Shown in pieces: positions 41,743-50,541 of a stretch of DNA of 64,000 bases. This DNA is from an uncultured Gemmatimonadota bacterium (GTDB taxonomy: Bacteria; Gemmatimonadota; Gemmatimonadetes; Gemmatimonadales; Gemmatimonadaceae): assembly GCA_903910555.1 (NCBI GenBank), contig CAIVZZ010000001.1:1-64000 (forward strand). Reading direction: 5' to 3'. Under the pieces are notes generated by a model. It saw nothing but the letters and a program-made list of their open reading frames with translations. It did no database searches and was not told the DNA's origin. Both the position numbers and the translations under genes were made by a program. Every line of letters starts with the position of its first letter. Position 1 is the first letter of the stretch.

Positions 41743-43254
41743 TTACCACTCAATGTGTTTTCCGCGCCATTTTTTCTTCTCGCGCGGAAAGTCATGCCGG
41801 AAATGGCCGCCGCGTGATTCCTTGCGCAGGAGTGCCGCTTCGGCAATGAGCTGCGCGGTATCCACCATGTTCTGTTCTTCCGTCGCGCCGGGCGGCAGCC
41901 GCGACGCGATATCCTCGAGTTGCTTGATGCAGTGCCGCAGTCCTTCTGAATTGCGGTCGATTCCCGCGTCATCCCACATCAGCTGGCGAATGCTGTCGAC
42001 CGCGACCTGCGCTGCGCCACGATCTCTCAGCGGCGGCACCGTCCACGCGGCGACGCGGGGAACCCGCCCGAGCCGCGGGCTCGCTACGATGTCACGCGCG
42101 ACACGTTCGGCAAAGACGAGCCCCTCGAGCAGCGAGTTCGACGCCAGCCGGTTTGCGCCGTGCACGCCCGTGCAGCTCACCTCGCCGCAGGCGTACAGCC
42201 GCTCGATAGAAGACCGGCCGGCGAGGTCAGTCATCACGCCGCCCATCATATAGTGTGCGGCCGGCGTCACGGGGATGCGGTCCTTTCGCGGATCGATGCC
42301 GCGGGCACGACACACCGCAAAGATTCCCGGGAATCTCCGCGCAAAACTGCGCGCCAGTTTTCTCGCGTCGAGATATACGCCCGACCCGCCCTGCCGCTCT
42401 CTGAATATTTCGCGCGCGACGATATCACGCGGTGCGAGCTCGGCCAGACGGTGCCGCCGTGTCATGAATCGCACGCCGCGATCGTTGACCAGAATCGCGC
42501 CCTCGCCGCGAACCGCCTCTGAAATGAGCTGGAGCGGATTCTCGGGCGTATCCAGTGCCGTCGGGTGGAACTGCACAAATTCCATATCGACCAACCGGGC
42601 GCCTGCACGATGCGCGATCGCGTAGCCGTCGCCGGTCGCAACTTCGGGGTTGGTCGTATACCGGTAGAGCTGGCCGCAGCCGCCGGCTGCAAGTACGGTT
42701 GCATCGGCGACGATTTCCACCGCCTTGCCGGACACACTCGCTTTCACGCCCGCGCAGCGCCCGTTCACGATGATCAGATCGAGCGCGCGTGCGCTCTCGA
42801 GCACCGTGATATTCGGACTGTTGCGCACGCGTTCGATCAGCGTACGCGCGACTTCGGCGCCGGTTTGATCGCCGTTCGCATGCACGATTCGCTTTCGTGA
42901 GTGCGCGGCCTCTTTCCCGAGCGAGAGACGCCCGGTGGGATCGGTATCGAAACGGGCGCCGATCGACGCAAGCTCGCGCACGCGCTGCGGCCCCTCGGCA
43001 ACGAGCACTTCCACTGCCGCGGCGTCGCAGAGCGCGGCACCGGCGGCGAGGGTGTCGAGCCGGTGGAGTTCGGCCGAGTCACCGGCACCAAGGGCGGCGG
43101 CAATGCCGCCCTGTGCGTAGGCAGTGGCACTGTCGAAGAGCGAGCGCTTGGTCAGCACGAACACATCCCCGTGCTCCGACGCGCGCCACGCGGTGTGCAG
43201 CCCCGCCACACCGGAGCCGATCACCAGGAAACGTGTTCTGATGCGGTCCGCCAT
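41743..43254 (-). CDS. nadB: L-aspartate oxidase
   Basis: A 503-residue FAD enzyme that oxidises aspartate to iminoaspartate, the first step of NAD synthesis. The FAD-binding GSGVAGL is at the N-terminus, AYAQGGIAAAL and HSRKRIVHANGD match the fumarate-reductase-like fold, and the catalytic region includes FVQFHPTAL, PRDIVAREIF, MMGGVMTD and RLYACGEVSCTGVHGANRLASNSLLE. ATG 43254 has a TATCTT box six bases upstream. It is the first gene of the nadB-nadA-nadC-zinc ribbon operon. Confidence 0.96.
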   Translation of the reverse strand: MADRIRTRFLVIGSGVAGLHTAWRASEHGDVFVLTKRSLFDSATAYAQGGIAAALGAGDSAELHRLDTLAAGAALCDAAAVEVLVAEGPQRVRELASIGARFDTDPTGRLSLGKEAAHSRKRIVHANGDQTGAEVARTLIERVRNSPNITVLESARALDLIIVNGRCAGVKASVSGKAVEIVADATVLAAGGCGQLYRYTTNPEVATGDGYAIAHRAGARLVDMEFVQFHPTALDTPENPLQLISEAVRGEGAILVNDRGVRFMTRRHRLAELAPRDIVAREIFRERQGGSGVYLDARKLARSFARRFPGIFAVCRARGIDPRKDRIPVTPAAHYMMGGVMTDLAGRSSIERLYACGEVSCTGVHGANRLASNSLLEGLVFAERVARDIVASPRLGRVPRVAAWTVPPLRDRGAAQVAVDSIRQLMWDDAGIDRNSEGLRHCIKQLEDIASRLPPGATEEQNMVDTAQLIAEAALLRKESRGGHFRHDFPREKKKWRGKHIEW

Positions 43255-43306
43255 ACGCTAAAGATAGCTTGCGACGCCCTGCCCCAGCGGCGATTCTTTC
43301 TCTCAC
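43255..43306. promoter_or_regulatory. Divergent promoters of nadB and the BMP transporter operon
   Basis: On the minus strand TATCTT (43266-43261) ends six bases before nadB ATG 43254. On the plus strand TTGCGA (43269-43274), a 17-bp spacer and GATTCT (43292-43297) precede the transporter ATG by nine bases. No NAD- or nucleoside-responsive operator is recognisable by eye. Confidence 0.5.
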
Positions 43307-44344
43307 ATGCGGAAGCTCTCGGTCTTCATCGGCGCGCTGCTCGCAGTGCACGTCGCGCTGCTGTTCGTGCACCCGGCCGGGGCGGCCGTGCCGACGGTAA
43401 GAGACGGGCTCGATATCGGCGTTGTTTTCGATCTCGGGGGCCGGGGCGACAAGTCGTTCAACGACGGCGCGTACATAGGCGCCGAGCGGGCGGCGAAGCA
43501 ACTCGGCGCCCGCATCCGCTACGTGGAGCCCGGCGAGGGATCGGATCGTGAAGCCGGTCTTCGGCTGCTCGCGGCCGAGGGGATGAAGCTCGTCATCGGC
43601 GTCGGCTTCATTTTCACAGATGACCTCACCGCTCTTGCGCAGGAATATCCAGGTGTCGCTTTTGCGGGCGTCGATTTCGCCGTCACGGTTGGCGCGGATG
43701 GGAATCCCGAGCCGCCGCCGAACAATCTGGCGGCGCTCAAGTTCCGCGAGGAGCAGGGATCGTTTCTCGTCGGTGCGATCGCCGCACTCGTGGGTAACTC
43801 GAAGAAAGTCGGCTTTGTTGGCGGCATGGATTCACCGCTCATTCACAAATTTGAGGCGGGCTATCGGGCCGGCGTGAAAGAGGTGTGTCCCGAATGTGAG
43901 GTGCTGGTGCAGTACGCCGGTGTAACGCCCGACGCATTTCGAAATCCCGGCCGCGGAAAGGAACTCGCACTCTCGCAATACCAGCAGGGCGTGAATGTGA
44001 TTTATCACGCGTCAGGATCAACGGGACTCGGCGTATTCGAGGCCGCGCGCACGATGAACAAGCTCGCGATTGGCGTGGACGCGGATCAGTACCACGAAGC
44101 GCCCGGTCACGTGCTGACGTCGATGGTGAAGCGCGTCGATAACGCGGTGTTCGACGCGATTCTACGAGTGAAAGAACACCGGTTTGCCGGCGGCATTTAC
44201 AATTTCGGACTCGCCGAAGACGGCGTTGGTTATGTGTACGACGAGCACAACCGCGCGCTGATCCCTGACGATGTGCGCGCACGGGTCGAAGCGTTGAAGG
44301 CGGAGATCATCGCCGGCCGGATCGCGGTGCCGTCGTCCCGATGA
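43307..44344 (+). CDS. BMP-family substrate-binding protein of a nucleoside ABC importer
   Basis: A 345-residue periplasmic binding protein with signal peptide MRKLSVFIGALLAVHVALLFVHPAGA; there is no lipobox, so the mature protein is probably soluble. BMP-family motifs are GVVFDLGGRGDKSFNDGAYIGAERAAKQLG, VIGVGFIFTDDLTALAQEYPGVAFAGVDF, and the hinge region VGFVGGMDSPLIHKFEAGYRAGV. Members such as PnrA and YufN bind purine nucleosides. The ATPase and two permease genes follow in order, making a complete importer. Confidence 0.9.
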   Translation: MRKLSVFIGALLAVHVALLFVHPAGAAVPTVRDGLDIGVVFDLGGRGDKSFNDGAYIGAERAAKQLGARIRYVEPGEGSDREAGLRLLAAEGMKLVIGVGFIFTDDLTALAQEYPGVAFAGVDFAVTVGADGNPEPPPNNLAALKFREEQGSFLVGAIAALVGNSKKVGFVGGMDSPLIHKFEAGYRAGVKEVCPECEVLVQYAGVTPDAFRNPGRGKELALSQYQQGVNVIYHASGSTGLGVFEAARTMNKLAIGVDADQYHEAPGHVLTSMVKRVDNAVFDAILRVKEHRFAGGIYNFGLAEDGVGYVYDEHNRALIPDDVRARVEALKAEIIAGRIAVPSSR

Positions 44345-44351
44345 AGACGAG

Positions 44352-45884
44352 ATGAGCGACACCATCGCGCTTCGCCTCACGGCGATCGACAAGCGCTTCG
44401 GGCCGGTGCATGCGAATCGCGGTGCATCGCTGGTGGTGCACGCGGGCGAAATTCACGCGCTCGTCGGCGAAAACGGCGCGGGGAAGTCGACGCTCATGAA
44501 AATCCTGAGCGGAATGATGCCGGTCGACAGTGGCACGATCGAGGTTGGCGGCCGCGATGTGACCGGCTGGACGACCGCCGACGCGATTGCGGCGGGTGTC
44601 GGGATGGTGCATCAGCATTTCATGCTCGTGCCGACGCTGACCGTGGCGGAGAACGTTGTACTCGGGCGCGAGCCGGTCACCGGTGGCCGCTTCGATCGCG
44701 CGCGCGCCGAACACGATGTGAAAATGCTATGCGAGCAGAGCGGGCTCGACGTGCCGCCGGACCGGCTCGTCGCAGATCTCTCCGTCGGCGAGGCGCAGCG
44801 GGTGGAAATCCTCAAGCTGCTCTACCGCGGCGCGCGCACGCTGCTGCTCGATGAACCGACGGCGGTACTGTCGCCACCGGAGGTCGCGGAGCTGTGGAAG
44901 GTGCTGCGCCGCCTGCGCGACGGCGGCGCGACCGTCGTGCTGATCACGCACAAGCTCGACGAAGTCATGGCGGTGAGCGAGAACATCACCGTGATGCGCG
45001 CCGGCGAAACGGTCGCGACGATGGCGACGCGTGAGACTTCGCCGGAGAAAATCGCGAAGGCGATGGTCGGCCGCGACGTGGATCTCGCCGTGCGAAACGA
45101 CAGGCCCCCCGCGACGGCGGCACACGGGACGGCGGCACTCGAAGTGCGCCATCTCGTCGTGCGCGGTGCGCGAATCGAGAAAGCAGTGCACGACGTCTCG
45201 TTTTCCGTAGCGGCCGGAGAGATTCTCGGAATCGCGGGCGTCGAGGGAAATGGGCAAACCGAACTGCTCGAAGCGATAGCCGGAATTCGAAATGTCACCA
45301 GCGGGACGATCGTGCTGGGCGGCCAGGACATCACACGCCGCAGCGTGCACACGCGCGGTGAGGCCGGTCTCTCACACATTCCCGAGGATCGCCATCGCCG
45401 CGGTTTGATTCTCGATTACAGCGTGGCCGAGAACCTGATTCTCGGACAGCAGCATCGATATACCACGAGCGGCCTGCTCGACCGCGACGCGATCGAGCAG
45501 CACGCGCGGCACTGCACGATTGAATACGACATCCGGCCCGCCGATCCATCGCTCCCGGCGCGGGCGCTTTCCGGCGGCAACCAACAGAAGATTGTCATCG
45601 CGCGCGAAATGTCGCGTGCCTTCACGGTGCTGCTCGCCGCGCAGCCGACGCGCGGTGTTGACGTCGGCGCGATCGAGTTCATTCACGCGGAACTCCGGAA
45701 GGCGCGGAACAACGGCAAAGCCGTGCTGCTGGTGTCGGCGGAGCTGAAGGAAGTGCTCACGCTTTCCGACCGGATTGCGGTGATGTACGGCGGCCGGCTT
45801 GTCGCGATGTTTTCGCGCAGCGAGGCGAGTGAGGAAGTGATCGGACCGTTCATGACCGGCGCGAAACGAGAGCGTGTCGCATGA
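44352..45884 (+). CDS. Nucleoside ABC importer, tandem ATPase subunit
   Basis: A 510-residue protein with two fused ABC ATPase domains. Domain 1 has Walker A GENGAGKST, signature LSVGEAQRV and Walker B LLLDEPTAV. Domain 2 has a degenerate Walker A (GVEGNGQTE), signature LSGGNQQK and a Walker B lacking the catalytic Glu (LLAAQPTRGVDVGA). This asymmetry is normal for sugar and nucleoside importers (RbsA/YufO type), where the first site does most hydrolysis. It starts 7 bp after the binding protein and precedes both permease genes. Confidence 0.94.
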   Translation: MSDTIALRLTAIDKRFGPVHANRGASLVVHAGEIHALVGENGAGKSTLMKILSGMMPVDSGTIEVGGRDVTGWTTADAIAAGVGMVHQHFMLVPTLTVAENVVLGREPVTGGRFDRARAEHDVKMLCEQSGLDVPPDRLVADLSVGEAQRVEILKLLYRGARTLLLDEPTAVLSPPEVAELWKVLRRLRDGGATVVLITHKLDEVMAVSENITVMRAGETVATMATRETSPEKIAKAMVGRDVDLAVRNDRPPATAAHGTAALEVRHLVVRGARIEKAVHDVSFSVAAGEILGIAGVEGNGQTELLEAIAGIRNVTSGTIVLGGQDITRRSVHTRGEAGLSHIPEDRHRRGLILDYSVAENLILGQQHRYTTSGLLDRDAIEQHARHCTIEYDIRPADPSLPARALSGGNQQKIVIAREMSRAFTVLLAAQPTRGVDVGAIEFIHAELRKARNNGKAVLLVSAELKEVLTLSDRIAVMYGGRLVAMFSRSEASEEVIGPFMTGAKRERVA

Positions 45885-45908
45885 CGCGTGTCGCGTGACG
45901 CGGATCGT

Positions 45909-46982
45909 ATGACGACGAACGCCCGGACGCGGACGCTCATCGAAGAGTCGGTGCTGCCGCCGCTGGTTGCGCTGGTCGTCGCGCTCGTGGCCGGCGACCT
46001 GCTCATCATGGCGTACGGACAATCGCCGGGTGTCGTCTGGCGCACGCTGCTCGAGGGCACCTGGGGCAACAGCTACGGCTTCGGGCAGGTGCTGTACAAA
46101 GCGACGACGCTCACCTGTACCGGCCTCGCGGTCGCAGTGGGACTGCGCGCGGGCTTGTTCAATATCGGAGCAGAAGGACAGTTGGCCGCGGGTGGATTCG
46201 GCGCGGGACTCGCCGGGCTGTTGCTGCCGGGCGGCACGCCGGCCGTCATCGCGATTCCGGTCTGTGTATTTGCGGCGGTCGCGGCGGGCGGGGCGGTTGG
46301 CAGCGTGCCCGGGATTCTGCGCGCACGCTTTGGAGCGCACGAAGTGATTGTGACGATCATGCTGAACTTCATCGTGCTCGCGCTGCTGAATTATTTAGTC
46401 TCGGCCAAACTGCATGTGCCGGAGACGCTTCATACGCCGGAAATTCACGCCGGCGCCGTTCCGCGGCTCTCCGCCGCGTTCGCGGCGTTTCACGGATCGG
46501 CAGCGAACTGGACGATTGTGATCGTCCTGCTCGCGGCGGCGCTGTTGTGGTGGTTTCTCTTTCGCACGCGCGCCGGCTATGAACTTCGCGCGGTCGGGCT
46601 TCAGCCGGCCGCAGCAGAGTACGCAGGCATTCGCGGCGGCCGGGTTTGGTTCAACGCGCTGGTGACGAGCGGCGCGCTCGCCGGACTCGGCGGAATTAAT
46701 TTTGTCCTCGGCTACAAACACTATTACGAAGACGGCTTCACGGGCGGCGCAGGGTTTCTGGGAATCGCCGTCGCGCTGATCGGGCGGAACAATCCCGTCG
46801 GCGTCGTCTTCGCCGCGCTGTTCTTCGCGACGCTTTCGCAGGGCGGACTCGCGATCAACGCGATGGTCCCGAAGCAGATTGTCGAGGTCCTGCAAGGCAT
46901 CGTGATCATCGCCGTCGCGGCAGCGGTGCCGGAAGTGCGGCGGCTGTTGCGGCAGTCGGTTTCGAAACGGAAGCCCGCATGA
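45909..46982 (+). CDS. Nucleoside ABC importer, permease subunit 1
   Basis: A 357-residue inner-membrane permease of the branched-chain amino acid/ribose/nucleoside type. There are about nine hydrophobic helices, and LRAGLFNIGAEGQLAAGGFGAG and PGILRARFGAHEVIVTIMLNFIV match the YufP/NupB family. ATG 45909 is preferred over GTG 45888, since the preceding 20 bases are a short GTCGCGTGACGCG-type repeat. It overlaps the second permease by four bases (ATGA). Confidence 0.92.
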   Translation: MTTNARTRTLIEESVLPPLVALVVALVAGDLLIMAYGQSPGVVWRTLLEGTWGNSYGFGQVLYKATTLTCTGLAVAVGLRAGLFNIGAEGQLAAGGFGAGLAGLLLPGGTPAVIAIPVCVFAAVAAGGAVGSVPGILRARFGAHEVIVTIMLNFIVLALLNYLVSAKLHVPETLHTPEIHAGAVPRLSAAFAAFHGSAANWTIVIVLLAAALLWWFLFRTRAGYELRAVGLQPAAAEYAGIRGGRVWFNALVTSGALAGLGGINFVLGYKHYYEDGFTGGAGFLGIAVALIGRNNPVGVVFAALFFATLSQGGLAINAMVPKQIVEVLQGIVIIAVAAAVPEVRRLLRQSVSKRKPA

Positions 46983-47860
46983 CCGCACTGCTATTTCTCG
47001 CGCAGACCGTGCGGATCGCGATTCCGTATTTGTTCGCGGCTGCGGGCGGCGCGATTGCGGAGCGCGCGGGCGTGATCAGCCTGACGCTCGAAGGATTCAT
47101 GCTCGGCGGCGCATTTGGCGCGGTGCTCGGTGCGCACTACACCGGCAGCCCGTGGGTGGGGATCATCACCGGCATCGCCGCGGGATTGCTGCTTGGCTCG
47201 ATTCACGCGGTGTCGAGCATCCGCTTCAAGGCCGATCAGGTGGTGGTCGGCGTCGCGATTAATTTGTTCGCGGTTGGCATCACGAGATTTTTCCTGCAGC
47301 TCGCGTTTGAGTCGAGCTCGAACTCACCGCGAGTCGCAGGCTTCGGCAGCGAGACGTCCGGTGGAAACGCGGCGGCATTTCTCGACAATCCGCTTGTCTG
47401 GCTTGGGCTCGCGGTAATGCCGGTGCTCGCGTACGTAATCAACAAGACGCGGTTCGGACTCCGCGTGCGCGCCGTCGGCGAGCATCCGCAGGCGGCGGCG
47501 AGCGTCGGTGTGCCGGTGAACCGCGTTCGGTACATCGCGGTGATCGCGTCGGGTGCGCTAGCGGCGCTGGGCGGAGTCTATCTCGCCCTCGACCAGCACC
47601 AGTTCACCGACTCCATGACTGCCGGCCGCGGGTTTATCGCCCTCGCAGCGGTTATCTTCGGACGCTGGGATCCGGTGCGTGCCGGTATCGCGTGCCTGCT
47701 GTTCGCTGCTGCGGAAACATTGCAGATACAGCTGCAGGCGGCGCAGATCATTCCTTCACAATTCGTGGCGATGATTCCTTACGTACTCACCATCGTTGCG
47801 GTGGCGGGCGTCGTCGGCCGGAGCACGCCTCCGACAGCACTCGGGAAGACGAGCGAGTAA
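46979..47860 (+). CDS. Nucleoside ABC importer, permease subunit 2
   Basis: A 293-residue permease with about eight membrane helices. Family motifs include APYLFAAAGGAIAERAGVISLTLEGFMLGGAFGA-like segments, KADQVVVGVAINLFAVGITRF and LRVRAVGEHPQAAASVGVPVNRVRY, which resemble YufQ/NupC-type subunits. It forms the heterodimeric membrane channel with the preceding permease. ATG 46979 overlaps its stop. The MFS gene follows after 7 bp, so all five transport genes may form one transcript. Confidence 0.93.
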   Translation: MTALLFLAQTVRIAIPYLFAAAGGAIAERAGVISLTLEGFMLGGAFGAVLGAHYTGSPWVGIITGIAAGLLLGSIHAVSSIRFKADQVVVGVAINLFAVGITRFFLQLAFESSSNSPRVAGFGSETSGGNAAAFLDNPLVWLGLAVMPVLAYVINKTRFGLRVRAVGEHPQAAASVGVPVNRVRYIAVIASGALAALGGVYLALDQHQFTDSMTAGRGFIALAAVIFGRWDPVRAGIACLLFAAAETLQIQLQAAQIIPSQFVAMIPYVLTIVAVAGVVGRSTPPTALGKTSE

Positions 47861-47867
47861 TTAGAGA

Positions 47868-49151
47868 ATGGGTAAACTAGTTGTCCTGTTGGTGACGGCG
47901 TTCGTGGACATGCTCGGCGGCGCGATCGTATTTCCGCTGATCCCGTTCCTCGCCGAAAAGGTCATCGGTCACGGTCCGCTGTGGACTGCGCTGAACGCGA
48001 TCGGACTCGGCGGCGTCGGCGTCGCCGTCGCGCTGTTGATCACGATGTTCGCGCTCGCGCAGCTCGTCAGCGCGCCGCTGTGGGGGCGCGTCTCCGATAA
48101 AATCGGCCGGCGGCCGGCGCTGATGATCGGGCTTGGCGCGTCGGTTCTGGCGTATCTCGTTTTTGCGTTCGCGCATTCGCTCGAGCTGCTCCTCCTGTGC
48201 CGGTTGGTCCAGGGCGCGGGCGGCGGCACGGTTGGCGTCGTGCAGGCGTATGTCGCCGATGCGACCAAACCGGAAGACCGCGCGAAATCGCTCGGGTGGG
48301 TGTCCGCCGCAACGAACGCGGGCGTCGCGATGGGTCCGGCAATCGGAATCTGGGTGCTCGGATTTGGCGTGAGCGCACAGGCGCTCGCCGCCGAGCCGCT
48401 GCTCAAATTCCGCGGCCCGGGACTCGCAGCCGCGCTGATCGCGGCGGTGAACATGGCATTCGCCTGGTTCTTCCTGAAAGAATCGCACGATGCCGCCGCA
48501 GTGCGGGCGAGCGGAAAGAAGCTGACGCGTTCACGCGATGCGGTCGCCCGCGTGATCAGTCACTCGAGCGAGCCGGCTTCCCGCCTGATTTGGATTTACG
48601 GCATCACAATGGGCGCGTTCGTCGGAATGAACACCGTTCTCGCGCTGTTGCTGATCGGAAAGTTTTCGGTCACCGAAAATACATTCGGCTATTTCTTCAC
48701 CTACGTCGCCGTGATTGGCGTCGTCGTGCGCGCGTTCTTCCTCGGGAAGCTCGTCGCGTGGCTCAAGGAGCCGCGGCTGTCGCGGATCGGCATGGTGATG
48801 CTTGCCGTCGGTCTGTTCACGATGCCGCTCTCGCCGTCAGTGCCGGTGTTCGCACTGTGCGTGGCTCTGGTGCCGCTCGGCACCGCATTCACATTCCCAT
48901 GCGTAACGAGCCTGCTTTCACAGGTGGTGCCGCAGCATGAGCGCGGCCTGTACATGGGTGTGCAGCAAACGTTTGGCGGCGTCGCGCGGGTGCTTGCACC
49001 GCTATCCGCAGGGTTCGCGTACGATCATATTGGGCACAGCGTGCCGTTTTTTGTGGCAGGCGTGATCGTGCTGTTCACCATCCCGCTTGGATTCGGAATG
49101 GAGAAGTTCGTGAAGCAGCCTTACAGCGTCGAAGTGCCCTCAGCCGCCTGA
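47868..49151 (+). CDS. MFS transporter (TetA/multidrug-efflux-like)
   Basis: A 427-residue major-facilitator protein with 12 predicted helices. The family signature GRVSDKIGRRPAL sits between helices 2 and 3, and the helix-4/5 region GGGTVGVVQAYVADATKPEDRAKSLGWVSAATNAGVAMGPAIG resembles drug:proton antiporters of the TetA group. The substrate is unknown. Being 7 bp behind the nucleoside importer, it may handle a related compound, but MFS genes often sit in unrelated operons. Its last 12 bases overlap the convergent response-regulator gene. Confidence 0.88.
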   Translation: MGKLVVLLVTAFVDMLGGAIVFPLIPFLAEKVIGHGPLWTALNAIGLGGVGVAVALLITMFALAQLVSAPLWGRVSDKIGRRPALMIGLGASVLAYLVFAFAHSLELLLLCRLVQGAGGGTVGVVQAYVADATKPEDRAKSLGWVSAATNAGVAMGPAIGIWVLGFGVSAQALAAEPLLKFRGPGLAAALIAAVNMAFAWFFLKESHDAAAVRASGKKLTRSRDAVARVISHSSEPASRLIWIYGITMGAFVGMNTVLALLLIGKFSVTENTFGYFFTYVAVIGVVVRAFFLGKLVAWLKEPRLSRIGMVMLAVGLFTMPLSPSVPVFALCVALVPLGTAFTFPCVTSLLSQVVPQHERGLYMGVQQTFGGVARVLAPLSAGFAYDHIGHSVPFFVAGVIVLFTIPLGFGMEKFVKQPYSVEVPSAA

Positions 49152-49787
49152 AGCTGCGTCCGCGGCGCCTGGTTCGCTGTCGAGGACCGCTTTCGCGATT
49201 TCGACCATCGGTTTCGAGCGGTCCTGACTCGAGCGCTGCAAAATGCGGTACGCTTCGGGTTCTGAGCAGCCGGTTCGGCGCATCAGGATTCCCTTCGCAC
49301 GCTCGATAATCTTGCGCGCTGCGAGTTCCGCTTTCGCCTCGGTCGCGTCCTTTCTCGCGGTGCGAAGTGCTGCGGCGCGCGTAACGGCGAGCCGGATCGT
49401 GGAGTCGAGCATCTTCGGCGGCACGGGCTTCGGCAGAAATGCGACCGCGCCGGTCGTGACGGCTTCTTTGTCGGACAGCGTGACATTTTCATCACCGCTA
49501 TACAGAATCACGGCGATTCCCGGCAGCGTGCGCGAGATAACCTCGGCCGCCTCGATGCCGGAGCCATCCGGCATGTGCACGTCGAGCAGAACCGCGTCGG
49601 GTTTCATTTCCCGCGCTTTGTCTGCTGCGTGCACGCCGCTTGAAACCGCTGCGACAACATCATGGCCGAGCGCGATGAGCACTTCGGTCATCGTGCTGCG
49701 CGAACCTGCGTCGTCTTCGGCGAGCAGGATTCTCAGTTTGGTGCTGATATCGTGATGTGCTGTCACTGGCCTGGTTGCGGTTGTCAC
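49140..49787 (-). CDS. ANTAR-type response regulator (RNA-binding antiterminator)
   Basis: A 215-residue two-domain regulator. The N-terminal receiver has D25/D26 in LLAEDDAG, the phospho-acceptor D69 in LLDVHMP, S97 and K120 in LPKPV. The C-terminal ANTAR domain (about 150-205, ELAARKIIERAKGILMRRTGCSEPEAYRILQRSSQD) binds paired RNA hairpins and prevents termination when dimerised. GTG 49787 is five bases after a TAGACT box, suggesting a leaderless transcript. A DHp-domain protein is encoded directly upstream on the same strand and is the likely phosphodonor or partner. Confidence 0.9.
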   Translation of the reverse strand: MTTATRPVTAHHDISTKLRILLAEDDAGSRSTMTEVLIALGHDVVAAVSSGVHAADKAREMKPDAVLLDVHMPDGSGIEAAEVISRTLPGIAVILYSGDENVTLSDKEAVTTGAVAFLPKPVPPKMLDSTIRLAVTRAAALRTARKDATEAKAELAARKIIERAKGILMRRTGCSEPEAYRILQRSSQDRSKPMVEIAKAVLDSEPGAADAASGG

Positions 49788-49798
49788 TGGAAAGTCTA
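49788..49798 (-). promoter_or_regulatory. -10 box of a candidate leaderless promoter for the ANTAR regulator
   Basis: On the minus strand TAGACT (49798-49793) ends five bases before GTG 49787. No ribosome-binding site is visible between them. Confidence 0.5.
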
Positions 49799-49835
49799 CG
49801 CTTTGGATGTTGAACTCGCTGAACGGCGATCTGAC

Positions 49836-50117
49836 CTAATGTGATGTGTGCACCGGTTCGCCGGCGGCTTCCTTGTCGAGCAACTCACGAACCTTGGCGG
49901 AAATTCGTGCATCCGCCTTGGCAAAACCGTCTATGCGCTTGGCCAATTCAATGACTTTCGCGGGATCGTTTGCGTTCGCCTCGAGCAGCCACGCAGCGGA
50001 CACAATCGGGTTTAGAACGTTGCGAAACTCGTGCAGCAGCCCTGCAGCGACACGCTCTGCCGCTTCGACCCCGTCACGCTTCGCGTCGCCCATATTCGGC
50101 TCTCCGTGTGCGGTCAT
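49836..50117 (-). CDS. Stand-alone histidine-kinase DHp (HisKA) domain protein
   Basis: A 93-residue protein consisting almost only of a histidine-kinase dimerisation and phosphoacceptor helix pair. The H-box His29 lies in LLHEFRNVLNPIVSAAWLL, and the second helix includes RIDGFAKADARISAKVREL. No ATPase domain follows. It could act as a phosphotransfer protein, or be phosphorylated in trans by a separate ATPase subunit. ATG 50117 overlaps the stop of the upstream ndh remnant (ATGA), and the ANTAR response regulator gene follows after 48 bp. Confidence 0.75.
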   Translation of the reverse strand: MTAHGEPNMGDAKRDGVEAAERVAAGLLHEFRNVLNPIVSAAWLLEANANDPAKVIELAKRIDGFAKADARISAKVRELLDKEAAGEPVHTSH

Positions 50118-50541
50118 GGACGATCCCCTGCCCCGGTTACTCTACGCACTGGTCGCTCAGTCGCTGTGATCAGACGCACACCGCGCTGAAATGTGAAGTA
50201 CGGCCACGCCCATTGTATCAACAGAGTCAATCTGTTCCGAAAGCCTGCGGGATAGAGAATCTGGACGAACAACCACAATAGCCATGCCGGATAACCACCG
50301 CCTTCCACGCGGCCAAACAGGGCGATGGCGCAATTGCGTCCGATCGTCGCGAGGTCGCCCTTATTGTAGTAGTGGAATGGGCTCGTTGTTTCCTCGTTAA
50401 TAATTCTTAACGCGTTGCGGGCGGCGACTCGCCCCTCCTGGATCGCCGCGGGGTTACCGCGGCGCCCAAACGCACTTCGACTTGCCCGCGAGCTCGACTC
50501 CTGTAGGACCGCCGCCGACACTCACGACTGTATTGATTTGG
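50114..50541 (-). pseudogene. Remnant of type II NADH dehydrogenase (ndh)
   Basis: Two pieces of a type II NADH:quinone reductase remain. The first, right after the symporter stop, encodes NTVVSVGGGPTGVELAG, the second nucleotide-binding motif of NDH-2. It runs into a stop about nine codons later. The second, in another frame, encodes PAAIQEGRVAARNALR and the membrane-binding C-terminus (HYYNKGDLATIGRNCAIALFG, LLWLFVQILYPAGFRNRL). The N-terminal FAD domain and about 130 central residues are missing. The C-terminal reading frame (up to 135 codons) is open and overlaps the DHp gene start, so translation could still be coupled. Confidence 0.8.

Noticed and set aside
40718-43254. Unusual order of nad genes
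   Set aside because: nadB-nadA-nadC clusters are common in bacteria; only the trailing zinc-ribbon gene is uncommon.
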